Assembly: GCA_001899685.1 (NCBI GenBank)
Contig: MKWG01000015.1
Span: 46,589-110,588, forward strand
DNA: 64,000 nt
Direction: 5' to 3'
Source: Sphingobacteriales bacterium 44-15
GTDB lineage: Bacteria > Bacteroidota > Bacteroidia > Chitinophagales > Chitinophagaceae
The notes beneath the pieces were generated by a model. It saw only the letters and a program-made list of their open reading frames with translations. It had not been told where the DNA came from and made no database searches. Every line of letters starts with the position of its first letter. Position 1 is the first letter of the stretch. A program made the translations under genes and the position numbers. Shown here piece by piece: positions 35,811-44,671 of the stretch.

Positions 35811-35826
35811 GATTGCCCTACTTTTG
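35797..35826 (+). promoter_or_regulatory. Predicted mqnA promoter
   Basis: TTG (35797-35799), exactly 19 nt, then TACTTTTG (35819-35826), a full match to TTG-N19-TAnnTTTG. The TTG lies in the right arm of the inverted-repeat element. The leader to the mqnA start is about 90 nt. Confidence 0.7.
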
Positions 35827-35922
35827 CGGGCAAACCTACATGAAAAAGTTGAATTAATACCTGCGGATCATTTGAAAAGCGGCGCAGGTCAACCGTATCT
35901 GGTGTAAAATGTGAAGAAAATA

Positions 35923-36693
35923 ATGAGTAAAAAAATAAGGGTTGGCATAATCAATTACCTCAATGTAAAACCTTTCCTGTACGGCATCCGGCACAGCGAT
36001 GTAATGAATGAAGTTGAACTTATTGAAACGTTTCCCTCAAAACTTGCCCAAATGCTCCGGGATGATGAAGTGGATGTGGGCATTGTGCCTGTAGCGGCAA
36101 TACCGGAGATCCCCCGGCACTATATTGTGTCTGACTATTGTATAGGCTGCGATGGTCCTGTTGCCTCGGTATGCCTGTTCAGTGAGGTTCCCGTAAACCG
36201 TATCCGGAAAGTGCTGCTTGATTATCATTCCCGTACTTCGGTAGCGCTGGTACAGGTATTGCTGAAGCATTACTGGAATATTTCCCCGGAGCTGGAGCAT
36301 GCGGAAAATGAAAATTTCCGCAGCCTTATCAGGGATACAACAGCGGGTGTAGTGATCGGCGACAGGGCGTTTGAGCAGCGTAAGCGCTCCAGCTATATAT
36401 ATGATCTTGGAGAAGCCTGGAAAGATCATACCGGGCTGGGATTTGTATTTGCCGCATGGGTGGCTAATAAAAAGCTCCCGGAAGACTTTTTGAAGGCCTT
36501 TAATGAAGCGAATGCATCCGGGCTTGATCATATTGACGAGGTGGTTAAAGAAAACCCTTTTCCATTGTACGACCTGGGCAAATATTATAAGTATAATATC
36601 AATTATATACTTGACGAAAAAAAACGGGCTGCCCTGGAAACCTTTTTGCAGGAAGTACAGCAGCTATCCCCTTTTCCTGCGATATCGCTTTGA
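35923..36693 (+). CDS. mqnA: Chorismate dehydratase MqnA (futalosine menaquinone pathway)
   Basis: 256 residues from the ATG at 35923; a GTG four codons upstream is possible. MqnA converts chorismate to 3-[(1-carboxyvinyl)oxy]benzoate, the first step of futalosine-dependent menaquinone synthesis. The periplasmic-binding-protein-like fold shows in KIRVGIINYLNVKPFLYGI, EVDVGIVPVAAIPEI, SVCLFSEVPVNRIRKV, YHSRTSVALVQVLL and AGVVIGDRAF. No other mqn genes are adjacent, which is common. Confidence 0.93.
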   Translation: MSKKIRVGIINYLNVKPFLYGIRHSDVMNEVELIETFPSKLAQMLRDDEVDVGIVPVAAIPEIPRHYIVSDYCIGCDGPVASVCLFSEVPVNRIRKVLLDYHSRTSVALVQVLLKHYWNISPELEHAENENFRSLIRDTTAGVVIGDRAFEQRKRSSYIYDLGEAWKDHTGLGFVFAAWVANKKLPEDFLKAFNEANASGLDHIDEVVKENPFPLYDLGKYYKYNINYILDEKKRAALETFLQEVQQLSPFPAISL

Positions 36694-36698
36694 TTTTT

Positions 36699-36728
36699 TT
36701 GCTTAAATGAACAGACGGATTATTTTTG
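36699..36728 (+). promoter_or_regulatory. Predicted terC promoter
   Basis: TTG (36699-36701), 19 nt, TATTTTTG (36721-36728), a full Bacteroidota consensus match, immediately after the mqnA stop codon and 22 nt before the next start codon. Confidence 0.7.
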
Positions 36729-36750
36729 ATCCATATATAACTATCGTCAC

Positions 36751-37506
36751 ATGGAATGGATGACCAACCCCGAGGCATGGATATCATTGCTAACGCTTAC
36801 GGTACTGGAAATTGTGCTTGGGATTGATAATATTGTCTTTATTTCCATTATTACGGGAAAGCTGCCCCACAATAAGCAAAAGCCTGCCCGCAGATGGGGA
36901 TTGAGCCTGGCAATGATAACGAGAGTATTGCTATTGCTGTCCATCAGTTGGATAATGACGCTTACTGCCCCTCTTTTTAATATTGCAGGCTGGCTGGGCA
37001 TTCATGAAGGCGATATGTTTGAAAAGCTGAAGATTTCGGGGAGAGACATTATACTGATCGTGGGCGGGTTGTTTTTGATATACAAAAGCACTACCGAGAT
37101 CCACGAAAAGCTCGAAGGGCACGAAGACAAAATAAATGCCTCACTGAAAAAGGTTTCTTTCAGCCGTGTTATTATTGAGATTCTCCTGCTGGATATCGTT
37201 TTTTCTCTTGATTCGGTAATAACCGCCGTTGGGATGGCTGATCATATAGAGATCATGATCGCTGCCGTGGTCATTGCAGTGCTGATCATGCTGATATCTT
37301 CTGAAAGTATCAGCAGGTTTGTAAATAATCATCCCACTGTAAAAATGCTGGCGTTGTCATTTTTGCTTTTGATCGGCGTTTCACTCATAGCAGAAGGGCT
37401 TGACCAGCATATTCCTAAGGGGTATATTTATTTTGCCATGGCTTTTTCTGTTTTTGTAGAAATGCTGAATCTCCGTGCCGCAAGGCGGGCGCATAAAACT
37501 GACTGA
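36751..37506 (+). CDS. TerC family integral membrane protein
   Basis: 251 residues with about seven membrane segments. TerC signatures: the N-terminal LTVLEIVLGIDNIVFISII and the mid-protein LLDIVFSLDSVITAVGM, each with an acidic residue in a membrane helix, plus YFAMAFSVFVEMLNLRAA at the end. Members such as Alx and YkoY export manganese, often during protein export metalation; metal specificity here is inferred. It has its own promoter, separate from mqnA. Confidence 0.93.
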   Translation: MEWMTNPEAWISLLTLTVLEIVLGIDNIVFISIITGKLPHNKQKPARRWGLSLAMITRVLLLLSISWIMTLTAPLFNIAGWLGIHEGDMFEKLKISGRDIILIVGGLFLIYKSTTEIHEKLEGHEDKINASLKKVSFSRVIIEILLLDIVFSLDSVITAVGMADHIEIMIAAVVIAVLIMLISSESISRFVNNHPTVKMLALSFLLLIGVSLIAEGLDQHIPKGYIYFAMAFSVFVEMLNLRAARRAHKTD

Positions 37507-37549
37507 AAATAACAATGGTGTAAGGCATAAGGTTCCTGCTAAAATAATT

Positions 37550-37579
37550 TTGCTTTTACATACAGATTGATTACCTTTG
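37550..37579 (+). promoter_or_regulatory. Predicted rpmE2 promoter
   Basis: TTG (37550-37552), 19 nt, TACCTTTG (37572-37579); full match to the Bacteroidota consensus. The leader to the start codon is about 50 nt. Confidence 0.75.
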
Positions 37580-37634
37580 CGCTTCTTAAAAATTTAGCAC
37601 GGCCAAATCCGTGCGTCATAAAACACTGATAATC

Positions 37635-37883
37635 ATGAAGCAGGATATCCATCCAAAAAATTACAAGTTTGTTGTTTTCAAGGATATGAGCAATGGGCAT
37701 TCTTTCCTTACACGCTCTACCGCAAGTTCTAAGGAAACCGTTAAATGGGAAGACGGCAATGAATATCCGGTGATCAAGCTTGAAATTTCCAATACTTCTC
37801 ATCCTTTCTTTACCGGTCAGAAAGTATTGGTAGATACTGCAGGCCGTATTGATAAGTTCAAAAAGAAATACGCAAAAAAATAA
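37635..37883 (+). CDS. rpmE2: 50S ribosomal protein L31 type B
   Basis: 82 residues from the ATG at 37635. [19 protein letters not shown] and [20 protein letters not shown] are type B L31. No CxxC pairs, so this is the zinc-free form. Single gene with its own promoter and rho-independent terminator. Confidence 0.97.
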   Translation: MKQDIHPKNYKFVVFKDMSNGHSFLTRSTASSKETVKWEDGNEYPVIKLEISNTSHPFFTGQKVLVDTAGRIDKFKKKYAKK

Positions 37884-37911
37884 TTGCTTTTTAAAGCGCA
37901 TTATGAGTAGG

Positions 37912-37938
37912 CCCTTTGGATAATCCAAAGGGTTTTTT
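37912..37938 (+). terminator. Rho-independent terminator after rpmE2
   Basis: A 9-bp perfect stem CCCTTTGGA/TCCAAAGGG with a 3-nt loop, followed by six T (37933-37938). Confidence 0.9.
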
Positions 37939-38006
37939 GTTATTTGCCGGACATGCCGGTCAGGGATCTTGTTTTTTCTCTCTAAAAATCAAATGGGTTA
38001 TCATCT

Positions 38007-39320
38007 TCATTGCCTGCTTACCCGCCATATAATGTCACTGGTATCATCAGCTACCAGCAGAGAGCCATCCGGTAATACCGCAAGGCCCACCGGGCGACCT
38101 CTTACTTCGTCTTTTTCTGGATCAACGATAAATCCGCTTAGAAATACTTCCTGTTTTCCGGAAGGCTTCCCTTTTTTAAAAGGAATGAATATTACCCGGT
38201 ATCCGGCAAGCTTCGACTTATTCCATGAACCGTGCTGAGCCACAAAAGCGCCGCCCTGATAATGCCCGGGAAAATACTTTCCATTATAAAATATCAATCC
38301 AAGGGAAGCGGTATGGGAGCCGAGCGAAATGTCGGGAACGATGGCAGACCGTACCAGTACGCTATCCTGCTGCTCTTCTTTTATACGCGGCTCATAGTGC
38401 TGACCATAGTAGCTGAAAGGCCAGCCATAAAAGCCTCCTTCCTTTACCGAAGTGAGATAATCCGGAACAAGTTCATCTCCCAGTTCGTCTCGTTCGTTAA
38501 CCGCAACCCATAAAGTATTTGTCCCCGGTGCCCAATCCATCCCTACAGGGTTTCTTATTCCGTAGGCGTATACCTTCAGACCGCTGCCATCAGGATTGAT
38601 TTCCCAGATCCGCGCACGGTCTTTTTCATTGTCCGGCCCGTCTTCAGCTACGTTGCTCCCTGACCCGATAGCAATATAAATTTTGCTTCCTTTCCGGTTA
38701 CTGATAATATTTCTTGTCCAATGACGGTTATGCTTACCTGCAGGCAGGTCAAGTATTTTTTTTCCCGACACGGTAATGGAAGTATCTCCTTCGTGATAAG
38801 GAAATGCCCATAAGCCATCTGTGTTGGCTACATAAAAGCTGTTTCCCATCAACAACATGCCGAACGGCAGGTTAAGTCCTTTAAGAAATGTTGTACGCAG
38901 TTCCGGTACACCGTCATGATCGCTGTCTCTCAGCAGCGTGATACGGTTAGCGCTTTTTCGCATATCATTCGATTTGTTCGCTCCGATGACCGCCGCTCCT
39001 ATTTTTTCCAGGAAGCCGTGGGGAGTGTTGGCTTCTGCCACCAGCAGGTCTCCACTGGGCAATACATACATCCACCGGGGATTCTGAAAGCCATCGGCAT
39101 AGCGGGTAACTAAAAAGCCTTTTGGAGCAATGGGAGCTTCTCCTTCCTTCCAGCCTGTGACATTACTGAAATTCATACTTGAGGAAGTAGCATAGGGAGC
39201 GGGAAGGGAATCATTGAGATAGTGTATATTGTATTCGCCGGAAACGGAGCGTCTTGAAGAGCTGCATGCCATCAATACCCCAGCGAGCATACAATATACT
39301 GGTAATGATTTTGTCAGCAT
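38007..39320 (-). CDS. Sorbosone dehydrogenase-like beta-propeller lipoprotein
   Basis: 437 residues with a lipoprotein signal (LAGVLMACSSSRR). The body matches PQQ-dependent sugar (sorbosone/glucose) dehydrogenase-like propellers: FQNPRWMYVLPSGDLLVAEA, GLNLPFGMLLMGNSFYVAN, KHNRHWTRNIISNRKGSKIYIAIGSGSN (split here by family variation), AYGIRNPVGMDWAPGTNTLW, RDELGDELVPDYLT and GHYQGGAFVAQHGSWNKS. A substrate and PQQ use are not proven. The single gene is flanked by intergenic DNA. Confidence 0.88.
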   Translation of the reverse strand: MLTKSLPVYCMLAGVLMACSSSRRSVSGEYNIHYLNDSLPAPYATSSSMNFSNVTGWKEGEAPIAPKGFLVTRYADGFQNPRWMYVLPSGDLLVAEANTPHGFLEKIGAAVIGANKSNDMRKSANRITLLRDSDHDGVPELRTTFLKGLNLPFGMLLMGNSFYVANTDGLWAFPYHEGDTSITVSGKKILDLPAGKHNRHWTRNIISNRKGSKIYIAIGSGSNVAEDGPDNEKDRARIWEINPDGSGLKVYAYGIRNPVGMDWAPGTNTLWVAVNERDELGDELVPDYLTSVKEGGFYGWPFSYYGQHYEPRIKEEQQDSVLVRSAIVPDISLGSHTASLGLIFYNGKYFPGHYQGGAFVAQHGSWNKSKLAGYRVIFIPFKKGKPSGKQEVFLSGFIVDPEKDEVRGRPVGLAVLPDGSLLVADDTSDIIWRVSRQ

Positions 39321-39965
39321 AAATCTGATAATGATTTAATAAAGAATAATATTTCATTATCCTTAAAATCCATGCCTTATTTGTGCTGCTGTATAATTAG
39401 GATTTAGAGAAGAAAACAGCGGTCAAAGGGAAAATTTCTGTGCAGCGTGTGTATTATCCTCCTCAAATAAGAAAGGTTGTTCCTCATGAAACAACCCGTT
39501 GAAGCTCTCCTTTCTGTCTTATTCCTGTCCTGTTTTGCAATGCCTGTTGTATGGAATGGTATTATTCGCTCAGCCTGCAGCCCCAAAATCTCATTACGCT
39601 GCCTGTGCCCTCGCCTGCCAAAGAGAAAAAAGTATGGGTAATACCTTCTCTGATATCTGCCGGGACTATAGCCTGCTCATGATGAGGTATATATCTAAGT
39701 AACAATATAATTGCAAGCAGCACACATTTCAGTACTTTCTTTGTCTGTTCCATTTATTATAAAGATTTCTGTTTTCGTGGTACAAAATAACTTCATGAAC
39801 ATTTTTAAAGCAACCGGTATCATCATGAATTGAGCAATATAATAGATGAAATATGCTAAAGCCTGTACTATGTCAATTATTATTATGTCTTATTTCGTCG
39901 TGAGACGTGGCATGCGTACGTTTCACGCCTCACGTTTCACGTCTGTCATTTTATTACGATATTAC
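39321..39965. other. 645-nt intergenic region
   Basis: No well-supported gene. On the minus strand, an ATG at 39753 opens 63 codons beginning MEQTKKVLKCVLLAIILLLR, a possible membrane anchor, ending at 39562; composition after residue 25 is not convincing. Near 39896-39948 are TCACGTTTCACGTC-type repeat words that partly pair with each other, just after the czcB-like gene; these may end that operon. Confidence 0.5.
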
Positions 39966-41099
39966 TCAATGATCGCTGTCCCCTGCATTTTTGATCATGG
40001 CGAGTACAGGATAGGCATTTCGGGTAATGATATTTTTCCCTTCCAGTGTATTGGCGGTATCAATAATCTCAGTTAAACCATTATCGGTTATGCCCGTTTG
40101 CACGGTAACTAGGCGGAAAGTATCATTACCCATTGACTCCAGGATCATCTTGTCGTTGCCATATTGCACAATCGCATCTTCCGGAACGGCAGGCACGCTG
40201 GCATTATTGATCATGATCCTGGCATTCAAGAACATACCGGGCAATAATTGCCTGGGTTGTTTCTCAAAATGACAATGAACAAGCGCGCTCCTGTTGTTAT
40301 CCACATTTTTTGTTACAAGGATCACTTCACACTCATATTCCTTTTCCGGGTCATCCACAAATGTTACCATCACCTTTTGTTCAGGCTTTACTTTTCCAAG
40401 GTCTTTTTCAAATACGGTCAACGCCGCATGTATGTCATCAGGATTAATCAGCTCAAACAAGACATCAGAAGGATTCACATATTTACCGATATTAATATTG
40501 ACTTTTGACACGAAGCCATTGATCGGGGAGTAGATGGGAACAGTACGCGAAATGGTTTTATCATTGAGCCTTTCAGGATTAATACCTATCAGCCGAAGTT
40601 TTTCTTCATATCCCTTTACCTGTACTTTCTGGGAAGTAAAATCCGCACTTGCCTGTTGAAAGACTTTGTCGGCATTTACTTTGTTTTCATTCAGCATTTT
40701 CTGCCGCTCATAATCTTTTTCCAGGTATTCCAGCTTTGCCCTGGCAATCAGGTAATCCTGCTGCAACTGGATCAGGTTCTGATCCTGCATAATGGCTATT
40801 ACTTCTCCCTTACTAACATGCATTCCAGGAAGAAGGTCAGCGCTTTTCAGGTATCCTCCCAGCGGGAAGCTTACAGATATGATATTTTGAGGAGGAACAT
40901 CCACAAGCCCGTTTACTTTCAGCTCGCTGTTCAGGACGTGTCGCTGTATGGCGCCGGTCTGTATGCCCGCCGCTTTTATTTGTGCCTCTGTAAGTGTTAT
41001 AGTATTTGGGTCGTCTTCGTTTTTAGGAGCTTCTGTCTGTTGTGGTGAATGACAGGAAAATAACATTGAAAAAAACAATGTATACAGAATATTGCGCAT
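39966..41099 (-). CDS. RND efflux periplasmic adaptor (CzcB/CusB-like) lipoprotein
   Basis: 377 residues with a lipoprotein signal (FFSMLFSCHSPQQ). The membrane-fusion layout is clear: beta-barrel/lipoyl part around NGLVDVPPQNIISVSFPLGG and GMHVSKGEVIAIMQDQNLIQ, a coiled-coil hairpin (YLIARAKLEYLEKDYERQKM to YEEKLRLIGINPERL), then PIYSPINGFVSKVNINIGKY. It bridges the inner-membrane pump to the outer-membrane channel. It follows the CzcA-CzcC fusion by 6 nt in the same operon. Confidence 0.94.
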   Translation of the reverse strand: MRNILYTLFFSMLFSCHSPQQTEAPKNEDDPNTITLTEAQIKAAGIQTGAIQRHVLNSELKVNGLVDVPPQNIISVSFPLGGYLKSADLLPGMHVSKGEVIAIMQDQNLIQLQQDYLIARAKLEYLEKDYERQKMLNENKVNADKVFQQASADFTSQKVQVKGYEEKLRLIGINPERLNDKTISRTVPIYSPINGFVSKVNINIGKYVNPSDVLFELINPDDIHAALTVFEKDLGKVKPEQKVMVTFVDDPEKEYECEVILVTKNVDNNRSALVHCHFEKQPRQLLPGMFLNARIMINNASVPAVPEDAIVQYGNDKMILESMGNDTFRLVTVQTGITDNGLTEIIDTANTLEGKNIITRNAYPVLAMIKNAGDSDH

Positions 41100-41105
41100 A
41101 GCTGT

Positions 41106-44100
41106 TTATTTGTTGTTTAGATAAGCTAAAGTAATTGCTGTCTGGTTAAATTGTTTAGCAGCGTCGAGATAGCCAAGCTGAATATTCACGGCGCTGTTCA
41201 TCAGCATGGTCCATTCGAGGTAGCTGATCTCTCCGTGCTCAAAGCTCAGCTTTGCGTTTTTTATAATGAGCTCAGCCTGCTGCATGCCGCTTTGCTCATA
41301 ATAACGCACCATTTGCTGATGCTTTTTGTACTCATCCGCAATTTGTGCCAGATTGCTTTTAATATAGGCGCCGGCAGCCCTGGTATTGATCTTTGCTACC
41401 TCTTCATTGATTTTTCCCGCCCTGATCCTCGCTTTGGCTGCACTATTGAATAAGGGTATTCCTACGGAAAGGTTTACAAAATGAAAACGATGCCCTGCAT
41501 CATAGTATTTTTGGTTTATACCGTCGGAGCTTTGATACCCGATAATGGACTGGTTGTTGTATCCGACAGTAAAATCCGGGCTAAGCTTTGCCTTCTCCAT
41601 CAGGGTTTGTGCTTCGGCAGTTTTTTCCTGCTGCTTTGCATAGCGCACCTGCGGATGTTCTTCACCCGGCAGGGCTGTATCGGCCGGCGTAATATCTGCA
41701 ATAATGGCTGCCGTATATAAAGGCGTAACCGGTTCTTCAGTATGAAGGAGCCACTGCATTCTTTTTTGCAGGATCTCAAGATCCGCCTGAAGTGCCTGCT
41801 GCTGCAGCTGCAGCTGTTGCAGTTGTGCATCAGCGGTCGTTTTTTCAAGCGTATTGCTTTCTCCTGCCTGCAAACGCAGCGTTGCAGATTGCTGGAACCT
41901 GCTGTATATTGAATCAAGCCTTTCGAGCAATTTTCTTCTTTCTTCCAGGTCAACCATCTGGTAAAAGACTTCTTTCACATTCCTGTGCAGCTCTGCCTGT
42001 TTCCAGGAAGCCAGTTCCTGCTGCTGTATTTCCTGTGTTTTATACAACTGCTTCTGCCGCTGATATACTGCGGGAAGGCTAAACGATTGTCCCACAAAAA
42101 AACGGGTATCGTTTTGCGTGCTGTTGATCCCTCCATACTCCCCGCCAAGCTGGGTTTTCGGCGGATCAAATATGCCTGACTGCAATTCCTTCCAGTACAC
42201 GCTTCCTTTTTGAAGTGCACTGAGCTCAAGGTTTTGGGTATCAGCAAGCTTCAGCATTTGGTCCAGGGTGAGCGATTGCTGCGCACCGGCAATGTTTGAC
42301 AGTAATACCAGTCCTGTCAATACTGCTGCAATTTTGCTTCCCTTCTGTGGCTTTATCTTCTCAAATCTTTTGTACAATACAGGTAAAATAATCAATGTGA
42401 GAAGTGTAGCGGTGATCAGTCCGCCGATCACCACCGTGGCAAGCGGGCGTTGCACCTCTGCACCTGCGCTGCGGCTGAGTGCCATAGGTAAAAAGCCAAG
42501 TGAGGCCACTGCCGCGGTCATCAATACCGGCCGCAATCTTATTTGTGTTCCTTCCATAATGATCTGATTTATATCTGTCATGCCCTGTCGTTTCAACCTG
42601 TTGAATTCCGAGATCAATACAATCCCGTTAAGCACCGCTACTCCGAACAATGCTATAAAACCCACTCCTGCAGAAATGCTGAAAGGCATCCCTCTCAGCC
42701 ACAATGCCAGTATTCCGCCGATAGCGGAAAGCGGGATGGCCGAAAAGATCAGCATTCCCTGCCTCACAGATCCAAAAGCGAAATAAAGCATCAGTAATAT
42801 CAACAGCAATGCGGCAGGAACGGCAATGGATAAGCGCTGTTTGGCAACGATCAGGTTTTCAAATTGCCCACCGTATTTTACATGATATCCTGCCGGCAGC
42901 TTTAGCTGTTTTTCTATTTTCCCTGTCAGTTCATTCACTACCGATTCCACATCACGCCCTCTTACATTAAACCCGATAATGATCCTGCGCTGGGCATCTT
43001 CCCGCTGTACCTGGTTAAGCCCTTCCTTTACAGTTATATCAGCCACCTGGTATAAGGGGATCTGCAGGCCTGACGGAGTGGGAATTAATAGTTGCGAAAC
43101 ATCGTTGATGCTTTTCCGTGAGCTTTCTTCCAGCCTCACCACAAGATCGTAACGCCGTTCTTTTTCGTAAATGATCCCCGCTTTTTCACCTGCAAAAGCT
43201 GCACGTATCAGTTGGTTTACATCGGCAATATTCAACTGGTGGTGCGCCATGGCTTCACGCTTGTAGTTTACCACTATCTGCGGCAGGCCGGTTACTGTTT
43301 CCACATATATATCGCGGGCGCCGTTTACTTTGGCAGCAATAGCCCCTGCTATATGAGCATAGCTGGCAAGCGAATCCATATCGTCGCCAAATATCTTGCA
43401 TACCACGTCCTGCTTTGCGCCTGATATCAGCTCATTAAAACGCATTTGCACGGGAAACTGGAAACCTGCCGTCATACCAGGTATTTCTGATAGAGCTTTG
43501 CTCATCTTGTCTGCCAGTTCATCAAATGTTTCAGCCGTTGTCCATTCACCTTTGGGCTTAAGCGAGATCATAATGTCCGTCATTTCGGGAGGCATCGGAT
43601 CGGTTGGTATTTCACTTGCCCCGATGCGGGTAACGATCTTTTCCACTTCAGGGAAGCGTTGTCTCAAAATGGCAACTGCTTTCTGGGTAGTATTGATGGT
43701 TTCTGTAAGAGAGCTTCCGCTCATCAAACGGGCATCAACGGCAAAATCACCTTCATCCAGCTCCGGTATAAATTCGCCTCCCAGCCGGGTGATGATGAAA
43801 ATAGATATTCCCAGGAGGGCAACAGCCATTATCATTACCGTCTTAGGAAATGCAAGAGATTTTTGTAACAACGGTTTGTACAGCTTCTGAATGCGTAGCA
43901 TGATCTTGTCAGCCCAGCTATCCGCATGTGATATTTTTCTGCTCAGCATAAGGGAGGACATCATGGGCACGTAAGTAAGCGATAAGAGAAATGCGCCGAT
44001 AAGCGCAAAGGAAACCGTTTGTGCCATGGGCCTGAACATCTTTCCTTCTATACCTGTAAGCGAAAGCACGGGGAGATATACAATGAGAATGATGATCTGT

Positions 44101-44666
44101 CCGAAGACTGCGGCATTCATCATTTTCCCTGCGCTGTTTTCCACTTCGGTATTAAGCTGCTCCGGCGTAATGCGGTCAGTTGCTATGCCATGCTTGCCGG
44201 ATAGCCGGTGCAGTACTGCTTCCACGATAATGACGGCGCCGTCTACGATCAGCCCGAAATCAAGCGCCCCGAGGCTCATGAGATTACCTGACACTCCAAC
44301 GATATTCATCATGATAATGGCAAACATCATGGAAAGCGGAATTACGGACGCTACTATCAGTCCCGCTCTCATATTGCCAAGAAAGAGCACGAGGACAAAG
44401 ATCACGATCAGTGCGCCTTCAATGAGATTTTTGGTAACGGTATGGATGGCGCTGTCTACCATTTTGGTACGGTCGTAAAACGGCTCAATGATAATACCTT
44501 CGGGCAAGGTCTTTTTGATTTTTTCTATCCGCTCTTTTACATCTGTTACTACCTGTGATGCATTTGCTCCTTTCAGCATCAATACTACGCCTCCCGCTAC
44601 TTCGCCTTTGTCGTTATAGGTCATGGCGCCATACCGCACCGCATGTCCTATACGCACCTGCGCCAC
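41106..44666 (-). CDS. CzcA-like RND pump fused to a TolC/CzcC-like domain: 3' fragment of a frameshifted gene
   Basis: 1186 residues counted from a GTG that is an internal valine; the phase is open back to the A-run at 44812-44817, so this is not a natural start. It contains the rest of the heavy-metal pump: GALDFGLIVDGAVIIVEAVL (proton-relay helix), GGEFIPELDEGDFAVDARLM, and GVAVLNGIVLISEFNRL. After about residue 785 a TolC-like outer-membrane domain begins (QQSLTLDQMLKLADTQNLEL, long coiled coils, GIPLFNSAAKARIRAGKI). Pump and channel in one chain is a known Bacteroidota form of about 1450 residues. Metal (Co/Zn/Cd or Cu/Ag) cannot be set from sequence. Confidence 0.9.
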   Translation of the reverse strand: MAQVRIGHAVRYGAMTYNDKGEVAGGVVLMLKGANASQVVTDVKERIEKIKKTLPEGIIIEPFYDRTKMVDSAIHTVTKNLIEGALIVIFVLVLFLGNMRAGLIVASVIPLSMMFAIIMMNIVGVSGNLMSLGALDFGLIVDGAVIIVEAVLHRLSGKHGIATDRITPEQLNTEVENSAGKMMNAAVFGQIIILIVYLPVLSLTGIEGKMFRPMAQTVSFALIGAFLLSLTYVPMMSSLMLSRKISHADSWADKIMLRIQKLYKPLLQKSLAFPKTVMIMAVALLGISIFIITRLGGEFIPELDEGDFAVDARLMSGSSLTETINTTQKAVAILRQRFPEVEKIVTRIGASEIPTDPMPPEMTDIMISLKPKGEWTTAETFDELADKMSKALSEIPGMTAGFQFPVQMRFNELISGAKQDVVCKIFGDDMDSLASYAHIAGAIAAKVNGARDIYVETVTGLPQIVVNYKREAMAHHQLNIADVNQLIRAAFAGEKAGIIYEKERRYDLVVRLEESSRKSINDVSQLLIPTPSGLQIPLYQVADITVKEGLNQVQREDAQRRIIIGFNVRGRDVESVVNELTGKIEKQLKLPAGYHVKYGGQFENLIVAKQRLSIAVPAALLLILLMLYFAFGSVRQGMLIFSAIPLSAIGGILALWLRGMPFSISAGVGFIALFGVAVLNGIVLISEFNRLKRQGMTDINQIIMEGTQIRLRPVLMTAAVASLGFLPMALSRSAGAEVQRPLATVVIGGLITATLLTLIILPVLYKRFEKIKPQKGSKIAAVLTGLVLLSNIAGAQQSLTLDQMLKLADTQNLELSALQKGSVYWKELQSGIFDPPKTQLGGEYGGINSTQNDTRFFVGQSFSLPAVYQRQKQLYKTQEIQQQELASWKQAELHRNVKEVFYQMVDLEERRKLLERLDSIYSRFQQSATLRLQAGESNTLEKTTADAQLQQLQLQQQALQADLEILQKRMQWLLHTEEPVTPLYTAAIIADITPADTALPGEEHPQVRYAKQQEKTAEAQTLMEKAKLSPDFTVGYNNQSIIGYQSSDGINQKYYDAGHRFHFVNLSVGIPLFNSAAKARIRAGKINEEVAKINTRAAGAYIKSNLAQIADEYKKHQQMVRYYEQSGMQQAELIIKNAKLSFEHGEISYLEWTMLMNSAVNIQLGYLDAAKQFNQTAITLAYLNNK

Positions 44667-44671
44667 ATCGC

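Noticed and set aside
37539..37928. 129-codon minus-strand frame over rpmE2
   Set aside because: Antisense to rpmE2, its promoter and terminator.
39404..39753. Two short minus-strand frames in the 645-nt gap
   Set aside because: Weak composition after the first 25 residues, no continuity between frames; noted only as intergenic.
43396..43890. 164-codon plus-strand frame opposite the RND pump
   Set aside because: Antisense shadow of a conserved gene.
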